A DNA stretch of 64,000 nt from Gymnogyps californianus (lineage: Eukaryota; Chordata; Aves; Accipitriformes; Cathartidae): the NCBI RefSeq assembly GCF_018139145.2, contig NC_059478.1:14677001-14741000 (forward strand). Reading direction: 5' to 3'. A model generated the notes under the pieces. It saw only the letters and a program-made list of their open reading frames with translations. It was not told the origin of the DNA and ran no database searches. Positions 55,701 through 64,000 of this stretch are shown here, one piece after another. The stretch's first letter is position 1; every line of letters begins with the position of its first letter. The position numbers and the translations under genes are program-made.

Positions 55701-56812
55701 TGAATACAATAGCCTTCCTGAACTATCACTAGCAGTAACTCAGACAACTAACATGGTCTTATAAGGACTTCTAATTTTTTTCCCATGTTCACATTTTAGA
55801 AAACAACTCTTTAAGAGTTTAACCAATTCTATTGCAGAACTTCTCACTGCACAATTGATAATAAAATTAAATGTAAGTTATAAAAAAGTTAATTTTCCTT
55901 TGTATTTTCATATTTTCAGGCAGACTTTTTTCTCCTAAAAACATATTAAAAATGTCATACACATTTGTATGAGCAACAGCCAAAAACATGCATTTGTTAA
56001 ACTTCAACATAATGTCACCAAACCTTGGTTGCCAATAAGAAAAAAATAATAATTAAAAAAACCCCACACACCAGATTCTGAAACACTGCCAGGGTTTAAC
56101 AGCATTTGAATTCTTTCAACAAACACATAGACCATGTGCTCCTGCAACCACAAGGCACAGGCCTTCCGACTCTCACGAAGCTGAGATTCCTACACAGGCT
56201 TTCAACTGCAACAGGTGCAGCTGACAAAAAAAACCTTCCAATAAGATTAATTCAGGCTTGAAAGTCTGCTTTAAAGAAAAGTCTGCTCCTAAGCCTCATA
56301 AGAAAAAAAAAAAAACCCAAACCAACAAACCACCGAATAATACCTTGAGGGAAGCGGAAGGAGAGATTTGTACTCCCAAGCAGCAAAGCACCTGTTCTCC
56401 TGCTTGCCTTACTGCAGCACAGCAGGAGGAGCCCCAGAAGGCCCCATTTAACAGGGCCACGAAGATTCACCCAGTAATAAATAAGCCTTTGGAGGAGCGC
56501 AGGGACTGCCTAGCTGAGTGCAGGCGGCCTCAGTAGAAGGCTCAGGCCCAAACGCCCCCGAGGCGAGCCCGGGTGTGGGCCAACGGTAGAGCCAAACCGT
56601 GACGAGCCAGCCAGGCCCAGCCTTGCGGTGACCCCCACCATCTCACAACGTTTCTCAGAGGGAGGCGTCTCCGCCGCGAGTTTCGGCCAGGCCTGCTGCC
56701 GGCTCCGCCGCGAGGCGCGGCACTTACCCAGCCCCAGCACCGGGATGCTCCGGCCGTTGGCGAGCGGTAACGCGGGGCAGCCGTACGCCCCTCCCCCCGC
56801 CGCCGCGGCCAT
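10704..56812 (-). CDS. Aldo-keto reductase, complete 7-exon gene (288 aa), YtbE/YvgN-like group
   Basis: Seven minus-strand coding exons (56728-56812, 40580-40828, 32994-33095, 19084-19175, 13646-13828, 13048-13107, 10704-10799) join to 867 nt, a 288-residue protein plus TGA. Every intron is GT-AG and every phase agrees. The product is an NAD(P)H-dependent aldo-keto reductase, a TIM-barrel carbonyl reductase expected in the cytosol. Visible motifs: HIDTAKRYG with catalytic D54 and Y59; TTKLW with K84; LIHWP with H117; GVSNF (152-156); and IPKSTKAERIQEN (243-255), the cofactor-phosphate-binding signature. The C-terminus is short and lacks the long substrate loops of AKR1 enzymes (usually about 315-325 aa), which points to the bacterial-like YtbE/YvgN group. 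The start at 56812 has A at -3 and G at +4. The frame stays open upstream into the promoter, so the start rests on the Kozak context and the expected family N-terminus. The gene is head to head with DPH5. Substrate unknown; no symbol assigned. Confidence 0.93.
10800..13047 (-). other. AKR intron 6
   Basis: 2,248 bp with GTAAGA donor and CCATAG acceptor. Contains a poly-A run (11831-11852); no gene recognised. Confidence 0.88.
11831..11852. repeat. Poly-A run (A22), AKR intron 6
   Basis: Twenty-two As flanked by GGGGGAAAGG and GGGGGAG. No target duplication or retrocopy body is recognisable beside it. Confidence 0.8.
13048..13107 (-). CDS. AKR gene coding exon 6 (IPKS cofactor motif)
   Basis: This 60-nt phase-0 exon encodes residues 238-257. 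It carries NGIVTIPKSTKAERIQENCK, the third AKR signature. K245 and R251 are placed to bind the 2'-phosphate of NADPH. Acceptor TTTTCAG|AATG and donor AAG|GTAAG are strong. Confidence 0.92.
13108..13645 (-). other. AKR intron 5
   Basis: 538 bp, the shortest intron of the gene; GTAATG donor and TTTCAG acceptor. Nothing else recognised. Confidence 0.9.
13646..13828 (-). CDS. AKR gene coding exon 5
   Basis: 183 nt encode residues 177-237, starting VEYHPF. It includes the barrel-strand motif GYCPLAKG and the helix KYGRTPAQICIRWSIQ, all typical of AKRs. Acceptor TCTAAG|GTTG and donor TACAG|GTAATG are both phase 0. An open frame continues upstream into intron 4, but that part has no AKR similarity. 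Confidence 0.94.
13829..19083 (-). other. AKR intron 4
   Basis: 5,255 bp of AT-rich sequence, GTGAGTG donor and CTAAG acceptor. No exon, RNA or transposon recognised. The open frame running into exon 5 from this side is a chance extension. Confidence 0.88.
19084..19175 (-). CDS. AKR gene coding exon 4 (GVSNF motif)
   Basis: 92 nt between CATTAG|GTTTG and AATCAG|GTGAGTG encode residues 146-176. It contains SIGVSNF (the second AKR signature; N155 contacts the nicotinamide in known AKRs) and ends TPHVNQ. The junction with the next exon is phase 0 and gives the family motif VNQVEYHP. Confidence 0.92.
24444..24463. repeat. Poly-A run (A20), AKR intron 3
   Basis: A homopolymer of twenty As; no adjacent retrotransposon body recognised. 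Confidence 0.8.
26455..26530 (-). repeat. Possible ancient tRNA-derived SINE fragment
   Basis: On the minus strand a B-box-like GGTTCAGATCC (9 of 11 to the tRNA consensus) sits in CTGGGTTCAGATCCCCCTGG and is followed by CAGTGCCA, similar to the tRNA-like heads of MIR-type SINEs. The A box is weak. It could be chance. Confidence 0.22.
27275..27307. repeat. A-rich/GAAAA simple repeat, AKR intron 3
   Basis: A-rich stretch with G every 4-9 bases, grading into AAAAG units. Confidence 0.75.
28377..28951 (+). mobile_element. Solo LTR of an avian ERV-L-like family, in AKR intron 3
   Basis: 575 bp beginning TGTCCTGGTTTCGGCTGGGA and ending CCACAACA, the TG...CA ends of an LTR. Flanks are CATCT (28372-28376) and CACCT (28952-28956), a 5-bp target duplication with one change. 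Inside are a TATA box (TATATAAA, 28649-28656) and a polyadenylation signal ATTAAA (28822-28827), in the right order for U3-R-U5. No internal retroviral sequence is attached, so it is a solo LTR left by recombination. It lies antisense to the host AKR gene. Confidence 0.85.
32994..33095 (-). CDS. AKR gene coding exon 3 (catalytic His)
   Basis: 102 nt between TTTTTAG|ATC and GAGAG|GTGATA encode residues 112-145. It starts with DLYLIHWPD, which supplies catalytic H117. Trp and Glu residues follow (AETWRAMEELYE), matching the helix after strand 4 of the barrel. It is too short to stand out as an open frame and was found from phase and homology. Confidence 0.92.
33096..40579 (-). other. AKR intron 2
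   Basis: 7,484 bp, GTATGA donor and TTTTTAG acceptor. Contains only short simple repeats, such as A17 at 38814 and a 25-bp-period duplication at 34802-34840. Confidence 0.88.
38814..38830. repeat. Poly-A run (A17), AKR intron 2
   Basis: A homopolymer of seventeen As preceded by GGGTATTTTT. Confidence 0.75.
40580..40828 (-). CDS. AKR gene coding exon 2 (catalytic Asp, Tyr, Lys)
   Basis: The acceptor TTTAG|GTAC and donor CTTG|GTATGA bound 249 nt encoding residues 29-111. It holds the AKR signature HIDTAKRYG (D54, Y59) and TTKLW (K84), three of the four catalytic residues. It enters and leaves in phase 1. Confidence 0.93.
44107..44184. repeat. G/C homopolymer cluster, AKR intron 1
   Basis: A G8 run (44107-44114), a C11 run (44130-44140) and a C20 run (44165-44184), followed by further short C runs. 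Read on the minus strand (the AKR transcript) the C runs become G runs. Confidence 0.8.
51697..51711. repeat. Poly-A run (A15), AKR intron 1
   Basis: A homopolymer of fifteen As; nothing else recognised beside it. Confidence 0.7.
54236..54282. repeat. C8 plus A-rich simple sequence, AKR intron 1
   Basis: Eight Cs followed by an A-rich tract with single Gs. Confidence 0.7.
56728..56812 (-). CDS. AKR gene coding exon 1
   Basis: This exon encodes residues 1-28 plus the first base of Gly29. An Ala/Gly-rich start is followed by the first barrel strand, ending in RSIPVLGLG. The donor is GG|GTAAGTG (56727-56721 on the minus strand), phase 1. It lies within the CpG island. Confidence 0.88.
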
Positions 56813-56851
56813 ACTTAACAGCAGCGGCCCGCACGCTCCCCGCCACGGGGG

Positions 56852-56868
56852 ACTACAACTCCCAGCAG
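56852..56868 (+). promoter_or_regulatory. ZNF143/THAP11 (SBS) motif
   Basis: ACTACAACTCCCAGCAG matches the well-known ACTACAAYTCCCAGMAKGC class of motif bound by ZNF143/THAP11/HCFC1 at CpG-island promoters. It lies 40 bp upstream of the AKR start codon and about 335 bp upstream of the DPH5 start codon. Confidence 0.75.
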
Positions 56869-56869
56869 C

Positions 56870-56944
56870 CCGCTGCGGCCGCCGAGGGCCGCAAAGCGCG
56901 GAAGGGGCGTGGCCGCTGGCGGCGGCGCGGCCGGCGGGAGGCAG
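56870..56944 (+). other. DPH5: Possible untranslated first exon of DPH5
   Basis: A donor-like CAG|GTGGGT ends at 56944. A pyrimidine-containing acceptor GTGATAG|GTGG lies at 57155/57156, just before the DPH5 start codon. Together they would splice a short 5'UTR exon to the first coding exon, removing about 211 bp of GC-rich sequence. The left boundary (transcription start) is a guess. Confidence 0.35.
56904..56912 (+). promoter_or_regulatory. GC box, Sp/KLF type
   Basis: GGGGCGTGG is a standard Sp/KLF-family box. It lies between the two divergent start codons. Function is inferred from sequence alone. Confidence 0.4.
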
Positions 56945-57203
56945 GTGGGTAGACGGGCCGTTGGTGGTGGCGGCGGCGGATGGGCGCGTCCGGGGGTGTG
57001 TGAGGAGGTGGGGGTGGAGGGGTGCGCCCTGGCGTGAAGAGGCGGGTGACAGGAGCTGGGAGACGTGGGGCGACGTCTGGGCGGGGGTGGCGGCGGCCGG
57101 TGGCGTGGTGGGGCGTGGGGCGCCCCGGCTGATCCCCGTTTCCCTGCCGTGATAGGTGGCGGCGGCGGCACTGGGCCTGGCGGCTCTAACGGCCTCCCTA
57201 AGC

Positions 57204-57338
57204 ATGCTGTATCTGGTCGGGCTGGGCTTGGGAGATGCCAAGGACATCACAGTGAAGGGGCTGGAGGCGGTGAGGCGGTGCCGCAGGGTGTACCTGGAGG
57301 CCTACACGTCCGTCCTCACGGTGGGCAAGGAAGCGCTG
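57204..57338 (+). CDS. DPH5: DPH5 coding exon 1
   Basis: Encodes residues 1-45, from [11 protein letters not shown] to LTVGKEAL, with donor CTG|GTAGGT, phase 0. Read-through of this donor adds 18 residues before a stop (about 57,393), with an AATAAA at 57525-57530 further on. Confidence 0.95.
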
Positions 57339-60300
57339 GTAGGTCTGGCCGCTGCTGTCGCACAGAGCCCGAAGGCCTCTCCTGCCAAGGAGTGAGGAGG
57401 GTGCTGGGGCTGGTAGGTCAGTAACGTCAGCGGGAGAAGCCGATGGTCCGTGTTATTGTGACCTTCACATACTATATTTTATAGGAGAAATCGTTTTGCT
57501 ACCTTGTGAGAAAACTGGAATGCAAATAAAATTTTCCTTCCTACAAGTATCGACACTAGTTTTCATCTCAAATTCTAACAATGTGTGGAGATCCTGAAAT
57601 ATTGTAGAACTTGGTTAGAAAAACGTCTGATCTGTTTAAAAACAAAAAATCAAAAGGTGTACCAGAAAAATACATGTTTTGGAGCCTTGAACCTCTGTTA
57701 TCAGCCTGAGGTATTATGGTGTGCCTACTGGGAATAGTAATTTGACTGTCTCACATTTCCATGTTTCCTTGTGGGCCGAGCTGTCTCACCATGTTGAGTC
57801 TTCCAGAACATACGCAGTTCAGTCAGAGATGGGCTGTTGAACAACATGGAGATAAGCTTTTTGTTAGTAAACATACCTTGTGGAAGAAGGCAGTAGTAAA
57901 AATGTACAAATTATAACTCTGATGGGTTCACTGATCATAGAAAGATAAAGTTTTATGTTGAAATAATACCAAAAAAAGAGCTTACCTACCCACAGAACAG
58001 GGATCTCGCCTCGGAATAAGCTGTGTAGTACTATACAGAGATGCTATCTAGGTCTTGGATGCTGTATAGCCATAATGTACTTGTATGCATACCTGTATGT
58101 CCATACAGCAGGTGAGACTTTTAGCTTGTAGTCAGCATTATGTGGTTTCCAGATACAAGCTAGGCTAGAATATTTGGGGCCATCTCTGGTATATCTGCTG
58201 TATTTTGAAATGAAGATATACTCCATGTTTTTCTGTTTTTTTCAGTACACTGAAACAATCTGAATTGAAATTAATCCATTCAAAACAAAATGTTATTTTT
58301 TTGTTGTTGTTGGATAGTTGGAAAATTGCAAAGTAGAATTGATTACTTGGATATTTTTACTTTCAAAAATCTGCATTTGCTATCAAAAAAATTGATGGAT
58401 TCCTAGCCAGCTGAAAATAAAACATTGAATAATAGAAAAATGCGGAATATTTTTGCTGTGGTTATTTTTGGGGGTTTGTTTGTTTTGTTTTTTATTGTTT
58501 TAAGTCTTTTGGAAACCTTGAAGTCCCAAAGATGAGGTAATTGGGGAAAGTGATGAATAAAAAAAGTAAAAGATGCTGTCTTACCTGAAACTGCCTAAGA
58601 GGGAATATAGAAATTAATCACCAAGTGTTGATAATACAGCCCAGTTTACATACAAGTGACAATGCTGAATGTTTTATTTAGTAGTCTGAAGGTCAGTCTC
58701 TCCTAAGCAACATGAAGAGTTATGGGAAAGCTCTCAAGAGATAAAGAACAGATTCTTTCCTGCAGGGATTTTCTAGAAATCCTCCTGTGCTGATGCTTTT
58801 AAAATCAGATCTCAAAATTCAAATGACATGACTTGCTTAGTGTATCTTGTTGGCCTAAAATGTATATTAAAAGCTATTTGATGTTGACCATCTAAATTGG
58901 CCCTCAATTTGGTGAAAGAACTGTTTGGACCCGGTGACCTCCCAGTAAGTCTACACTTTAGTTTTTGTCAGGAGAGTGGTTTTTATATATCTTCTAATTA
59001 ATGATTTGCACTGTGGAGCCGTCTCAAAGCATGCAAATAGATTCCATTAGATGAAAACAAACTGAAAGGTGTGCTTCTGGGAATGCACCTGATACGCTCT
59101 ATAGTGTGCATTCGCTTACTGTAGTGGACTAAAGTTAGTCTGGTGCAATGGTAAACCCACCAAAATGTATGTAGCATTGCTGTTGAATTCTCAGCACCAA
59201 GTGCTTTGCTTTATAGATCAGCTCCCGTTGTGCTGTACTACTTGCTGATGTGCATCTAGTGTAAGATAACCTAATAAAAACAAACGAGGTGTCAAAATTT
59301 GTTGTAGTGTGTTTAGTATAGACCTCAGCAGTGCTCCAGGGTGGCTGTCAACCGTTCTGAATCACAGATACAAGATTTGCTTATACATTTATTTGGTCCC
59401 CTTTCTACCGAATCTGTACAGGTTGCTGTCTGTTTCACAAGGGAAATAATATCCTCATTTTACAGAGGTAGAGAAACTTATCTGAAAATGGTGAGGAATT
59501 CATCTTTAGAAAAGGGAACCAAACCCAGTAACAGAGGTCCCATATCTAGCACTCTGGCTATGGGATGGATTTTTTTATGGAAGCACTGCTCCGCTTCTGT
59601 ACAAGTATGATGGTTCTCTTGTCAATTCACTATTCTTTGCGGGCAAAGATGAAGCTATCACTGAGGTCACAGGAGAAGTCAGAGGAAAATCTTTCTGGAC
59701 CATAACTGACATAATAGTTTTATCAATTTGTTAATATTTGCAATACCACCCAAATTTTCTGAATGCTATTTAGAACAAAACCACCTTTTTTGGTCTATGC
59801 CCTGGGAAAAAACCTTTATCTAATTATGTAAACAGCATGTGAAATATATGGTGACGCATGACTTAGAGACAGGTGTGTTCATGATGGTCAGACAACATGT
59901 TCTAGAACTAACAAGTTTAATTACACATGTGAGGTTGATTCTGGAAATAAAGGCATTTAAAGCATACAAAGAGACACGATGATTACTGAGCTGCTGAAGA
60001 AAAGCAAAGGACACGATCAAATACATGTTTACCTGTGTCCATAGTAAAGTATTTCTTACAGAGAACTGAAGATGAAGGATTAATACGAAATCATTTCTTA
60101 GATGTGGTTAGTTACAATGTACTAAGGAAAAATCTAAACCACTAGGTTGTGGTATAGCTAGTGTCGTATTTGTATCGGGTTTGATTTCAGTATTATAACT
60201 AACCTAAGCAGTTAGGCTCAGACTTGTGAGAGGGGGTGCCTCACAGTAGGATGAACGGTTAAATTCACTATACCTAGAGTCCACCCAGGTACCTTCAGTA

Positions 60301-60732
60301 TGCAGGTGTGATTGAGCTACTTTTGGAGCAGCTCCTCAGCTGACACAGAAGGCATAAAAACCCAAGTCAGTATCAGAATAATGTGCTTGACTATTTTTTG
60401 TCAACTCAGGAGCTGCTTTATGGGAAGCTCAGGTGTTCGTGCAAGGGGAGACAGGGTTCTCTTAAGATATGGGTCAGCTGCTGGGGAAGATAATAAAGTT
60501 GGCCTTTCCAGTGTCCATTGTCTGTGTTCCTGAGTGGGCACCCAGAGAGATATGAAAACACTCCTAAGCATCTTATTTTGGTGTTTCTTATTAATTTCAA
60601 TTTCTAGGAAGAGTTTTATGGAAAAGAATTGATTTTGGCTGACCGAGAAACGGTGGAACAAGAAGCAGATAGCATTTTAAAAGAAGCTGATGTTTGTGAT
60701 GTCGCATTTCTTGTGGTTGGAGATCCTTTTGG
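57204..60732 (+). CDS. DPH5: DPH5, diphthine methyl ester synthase, 5' part (first two coding exons)
   Basis: Two exons, 57204-57338 and 60608-60732, join in phase 0 to give residues 1-86 plus two bases of codon 87. The vertebrate protein is about 285 aa, so some 70% lies beyond the right edge. DPH5 is the S-adenosylmethionine-dependent methyltransferase that methylates the modified histidine of elongation factor 2 during diphthamide synthesis in the cytosol. The N-terminus [20 protein letters not shown] and the later VVGDPFG (81-87) are diagnostic of the TP-methylase fold: the Gly-rich loop and the GDP motif near the SAM site. The start has A at -3 and is the first ATG after a likely 5'UTR splice acceptor at 57155. 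I found no third coding exon between 60,733 and 64,000. The gene shares its promoter with the divergent AKR gene. Confidence 0.95.
57339..60607 (+). other. DPH5: DPH5 intron 1 (between coding exons)
   Basis: 3,269 bp, GTAGGT donor and TTTCTAG acceptor. The GC-rich start falls rapidly to AT-rich sequence. No other gene recognised. Confidence 0.9.
57525..57530 (+). terminator. DPH5: Possible intronic polyadenylation signal in DPH5 intron 1
   Basis: A canonical AATAAA about 190 bp after the first DPH5 coding exon, downstream of the stop reached by reading through the donor. It could end a short transcript, but AATAAA is frequent by chance in AT-rich DNA. Confidence 0.2.
60608..60732 (+). CDS. 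DPH5: DPH5 coding exon 2
   Basis: Acceptor TTTCTAG|GAAGAG and donor TTTGG|GTAAGAC bound 125 nt. It encodes [20 protein letters not shown] and on to VVGDPFG, residues 46-87, leaving in phase 2. The match to the known DPH5 sequence is close along its length. Confidence 0.95.
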
Positions 60733-63700
60733 GTAAGACAAAGCAACATTTGAATTACTGCTGTAGCTTGATCACTTTCTTTTTTCAGTAGGAAGGAGCT
60801 ATACTCCATAACTGTAATTCTTTATGAAGAAGCTGCTTTTCAGACCAGAAGCACTTTTTATGTCTTTGTGTATTTTTTATTGCATTAAAAAGATACATGC
60901 AATTGTCTACACTTTATCTTGCTTTGGAGTTTCCTTGCCCAGATATCCCTTATAGATAGGAACGTGGACCCTCCAGGATGTATAAATCTTTACTTCAGCA
61001 GTCACTTATCATTTCATTCTCCATGCTAGCTTTTATAGAGAATATTTTGTTCCAGGTTTTAGCTGCTAACAGAAGAAATTCTAGGATATCACATAATTAA
61101 GAAATGTGCTATGTTTTGAGAGAGTATTCTTTTAGTTGCTATTTGTACTTATGAACTGCAGCTTTTATGCTCAGTTGTTTTAGAATGAGTACTGATTGTT
61201 GGTTGTACAGTGCTTCTGCTTTGATATATGTAGTTTTTAAAATTACTTAGGTCATTATAAATGTCTTCTCATTTTGGTTTATTAAGCCTTTTGTTTCCAC
61301 TTTTTATTCCTGCTGAAAAGTATAGTCTTTTTCTATCACCAGAAGGATCTCCTTCTGTCTTTTCATTCAGGCATCATCAATCTGTAATGTCAAGCCATAC
61401 AGAAGAGCTTTTAGTCTCCAGCTGGTGATTCAAGATTTATACCACAGTGTTAAGGGGCACAAGAAAAATCAAATCACTGAGCACCTTATTTGTGAGTGAA
61501 AAAATAGAGAGAGTTTATGGAAAAAGAGGAGCAGTGTGCACATCTGTCAAAAGCAGATAATTTATGTAAATACAGGTTGAAGGGAATTGGCAAGAGAATA
61601 TTAAACTAGTATTTACGGGCAGATGATGCTGTATTTCAGAAATATTAATTATACTTTCAATGCATGATAACATTAAAATTAGGATTCATGCAGAGTTTTA
61701 GAGCCACGTTACCTATACCCTTGTGCTCTGATGCAATGACTGATGTAAGTACACAAGATGAAGAAAACCAACCTACATGTATTGAAATGTAATTGCTACT
61801 TGTAAGCAGTATCTTGATCTGCCTCAGTTATCATTAGTTTCAGTGTCAAAATACTTCCATTTTGATTAACATACTAAATCATTGTAGAAAACTACCCTTT
61901 TTTTGAATGAGTTGCTTCTCTCTAAATGTTTATGTTCTTAGCTCTTAATATTGCAGTTAGAACTGCTCCTATGCCCACATAGAGCCCTAAGGATTTAGGG
62001 GTTCATGAGGTTACTAGGAAAGAGTACTGAATGTTTCTGTCCTAAGAGAAGTCATATGGGAGGAGGATAGAAGCCATCTGACTGCAGCTGATCGTAGAGT
62101 TTCAAGTATATTTGCAGATAAGAAGAGTACTTGGCAGCCTGAGGAAATCTCAGGTGTTGGTGGTTAATGGTTAAAATGATAAAACAAGCTGTGTCCCTGT
62201 CATTCTTCTTACTGCTGTTCACTGCAAGTTTTTATCTGCATATGTGGTAACAGCTATGGATGCGCTAGCAGGAACCTGACAATTTTAGTAGCATACTGGA
62301 AAGCCCACCTTCATCTAGCCTGGTGCTAACATTCATATTATTACTACCCATAAAACTTAAAATCTGTATCAGTGACAGAAAATACTAGTATGGGTCTGGG
62401 TGCAGAGGGCTGACTCCATGAAGCCTTTGCTGGTACTAGCTGAGTGCTCATGAGGGCACTTCTGCTTTTAGCTACAGTCATTATGGACAGATCTATTGGG
62501 AGAAAATACTGGCTGGAGCAAATTTCAGTGAATAAAGCCAGCTGATCCCTTGGTCAGTATTAGCATAACCACAAAATCCTCCAGTGCTCCTTGTCCTCTG
62601 TATGTGAAGGGAATAATACAAGGCTGTAAAACTAGTCCCCTCTTCTCTTAGAGCAGGCATTCTTAAATCACCTCTCCTTATGGAAGTCAGGAGCATAGTT
62701 TATTTACTAACCAAAGTGTTGTTTTAGATCACTTTACTGCATTCTCCTAGGTCTGGGAGCCTGTTTGTATCAGGGTCTCTGAGTTCCCAAATACAGATTG
62801 CTCTATTTTTTCCCCTCCAAAGACATTGATTTCTTTTTTAAATGATTGATCCTTACAGCCTTGCCAGCTATTGCCACATTTGTGTTTCAGTATGAAGCAC
62901 CTGATCTGCTGATTTGTGCTAGTCAGGCATGCAGTGTCAAAATTATCAGACTAAAAATCAGGGGAATTCTGTTAGGGTAACTGAACTGAACCAGGCCAGG
63001 GTGAAAGCAGTCTTCCTATTTAATTATTCTGATTGGCATATGCTATTTCTTTCTTTGCTTCCTTCTTTGGAATGGCCACACAGAAATGTGTGGTACATCT
63101 TGGGAATGAGATGGCTAAGGCCATTGTTCAGTTTTGATAAATTTAGGCAAGGGGTAGGTGCATTTTCATATTTCACATGGAAGATGGAGTGCCTAGCAGG
63201 TACGTAAGCAAGATACATATGTAAACCTTGTTGCAGTTCAAAGATTTGCTGGATCTATATATACTTACCATCTTAGAAGGACTCTAATCCCATTTGTTAC
63301 CTACAAGCCCAGTAATTCTTGCACCAGTCACTGCAAGACGTTTATTGAGCATTAGACCTGGAGCCAAATTTAGCTCAGTTCTGAGCTTAACTAGAATTTT
63401 CTTAATTATTTCAGAATAAACTTCATCGCTCAAACTTAGGCATTGTTAATTTGAGTAATTTGGCTTAAATATTATAAAAATTGGTTTAGTCTAAGGATGT
63501 TTTTTCTAAGTACTGCATGCAGTTTACTTCAGTCTGTTCCAAGTTCTTGTTTGAGTGTGTTGCTTTCCTGGCATGCACTGGTGCAGATGGGAGAAGGCCT
63601 GGCTGTGCAGTGAGTAAGGAAATAGTGGAGTTTTGTTGAAGTCTATGCCAAATAGAGTTTGCCTTTACAGTTCAACAGATGTCCAACAGACACCGGCAGA

Positions 63701-64000
63701 AGACAAAGGATAAATGGAACTTTCCTTTTTAAGTACTTGCCAAAGCTACTTTAAAAAGTAACAGTTGTGTTGGTGGTACAGTTTTAATGATGCCAGAAAG
63801 CTGCAAAGAACCATAACATACTGAAGATGCCTGTATTTTCAGCTGGAGAAGATGACATATGGAAGCCTTATTGGAGTTTTTACTTTCCCATAACAATTAG
63901 TCAAGCTATTGTTGCCCTTTTGGCACCTCTGCATTGCCCTAGTTGTGAAGGGTTTAATTTTACTTTCAAAACAAACTATAATGCTAGTAACACTTGGTCA
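60733..64000 (+). other. DPH5: DPH5 intron 2, running off the window
   Basis: At least 3,268 bp after donor GTAAGAC. The next DPH5 coding segment expected after GDPFG was not found on the plus strand before the edge, so the intron continues outside. No repeat or RNA recognised. Confidence 0.75.

Larger units (their letters stand above)
40829..56727 (-). other. AKR intron 1
   Basis: 15,899 bp, the largest intron, from the CpG-island donor GTAAGTG to the acceptor TTTAG. Contains homopolymer clusters (44107-44184, 54236-54282) and a 16-bp palindrome at 45494-45509. No exon or transposon recognised. Confidence 0.85.
56500..57420. promoter_or_regulatory. CpG island, bidirectional promoter of AKR gene and DPH5
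   Basis: The sequence turns abruptly GC-rich and CpG-dense here, unlike the AT-rich DNA on both sides. It covers the first coding exon of both genes, which diverge with start codons 391 bp apart (56812 minus, 57204 plus). No TATA box is evident in the core. A ZNF143-type site (56852-56868) and a GGGGCGTGG Sp/KLF-type box (56904-56912) lie between the start codons, as is common in housekeeping divergent promoters. Island edges are judged by eye. Confidence 0.85.

Noticed and set aside
56628..57152. A 174-codon plus-strand frame and a 118-codon minus-strand frame in the CpG island
   Set aside because: GC-rich DNA has few stops; the products are low-complexity Gly/Arg/Ala/Pro-rich, and the region is explained by the divergent promoter and first exons.
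1..64000. CRISPR arrays, operons, ribosome binding sites, prophage
   Set aside because: The window is vertebrate genomic DNA; the only regular array (7991-8608) has no unique spacers and is a minisatellite.

Overview
This is a eukaryotic window, almost certainly from a bird. It is AT-rich and mostly non-coding. Exons are short, have GT-AG borders and are separated by introns of several kb. There is one CpG-island promoter, and there are LTR fragments of the ERV-L-like type common in avian genomes. I saw no bacterial-style genes. Most open frames here are chance readings of intron or repeat sequence.

Two protein-coding genes are supported, arranged head to head across a CpG island at about 56.5-57.4 kb. 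(1) On the minus strand, seven coding exons between 56,812 and 10,704 join into a complete 288-residue aldo-keto reductase. All splice sites are canonical, phases agree throughout, and the Asp-Tyr-Lys-His catalytic tetrad is intact (D54, Y59, K84, H117). It resembles the bacterial YtbE/YvgN-like group of vertebrate AKRs more than the steroid-metabolising AKR1 enzymes. (2) On the plus strand, the first two coding exons of DPH5 (diphthine methyl ester synthase, which modifies elongation factor 2) lie at 57,204-57,338 and 60,608-60,732. The rest of DPH5 runs off the right edge. The start codons are 391 bp apart, and the shared promoter carries a ZNF143/THAP11-type motif at 56,852-56,868.

Layout: 1-7,841 intergenic DNA 3' of the AKR gene, with homopolymer runs and a G-quadruplex candidate; 7,842-9,232 a composite retroelement; about 10,041-56,812 the AKR gene, mostly introns, with a solo LTR in intron 3 (28,377-28,951); 56.5-57.4 kb CpG island; 57,204 to the end DPH5.

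The most unusual object is the 1,391-bp element at 7,842-9,232. It has a perfect 5-bp target duplication (CACCT), 46-bp terminal inverted repeats made from the 5' end of an ERV LTR, an embedded near-complete U6 snRNA copy, about 13 units of a roughly 48-bp minisatellite, and an antisense LTR. The layout suggests a mobilised chimera of U6 RNA and an endogenous retroviral sequence with two U3-type ends. Whether it is a family or a one-off cannot be decided from this window.
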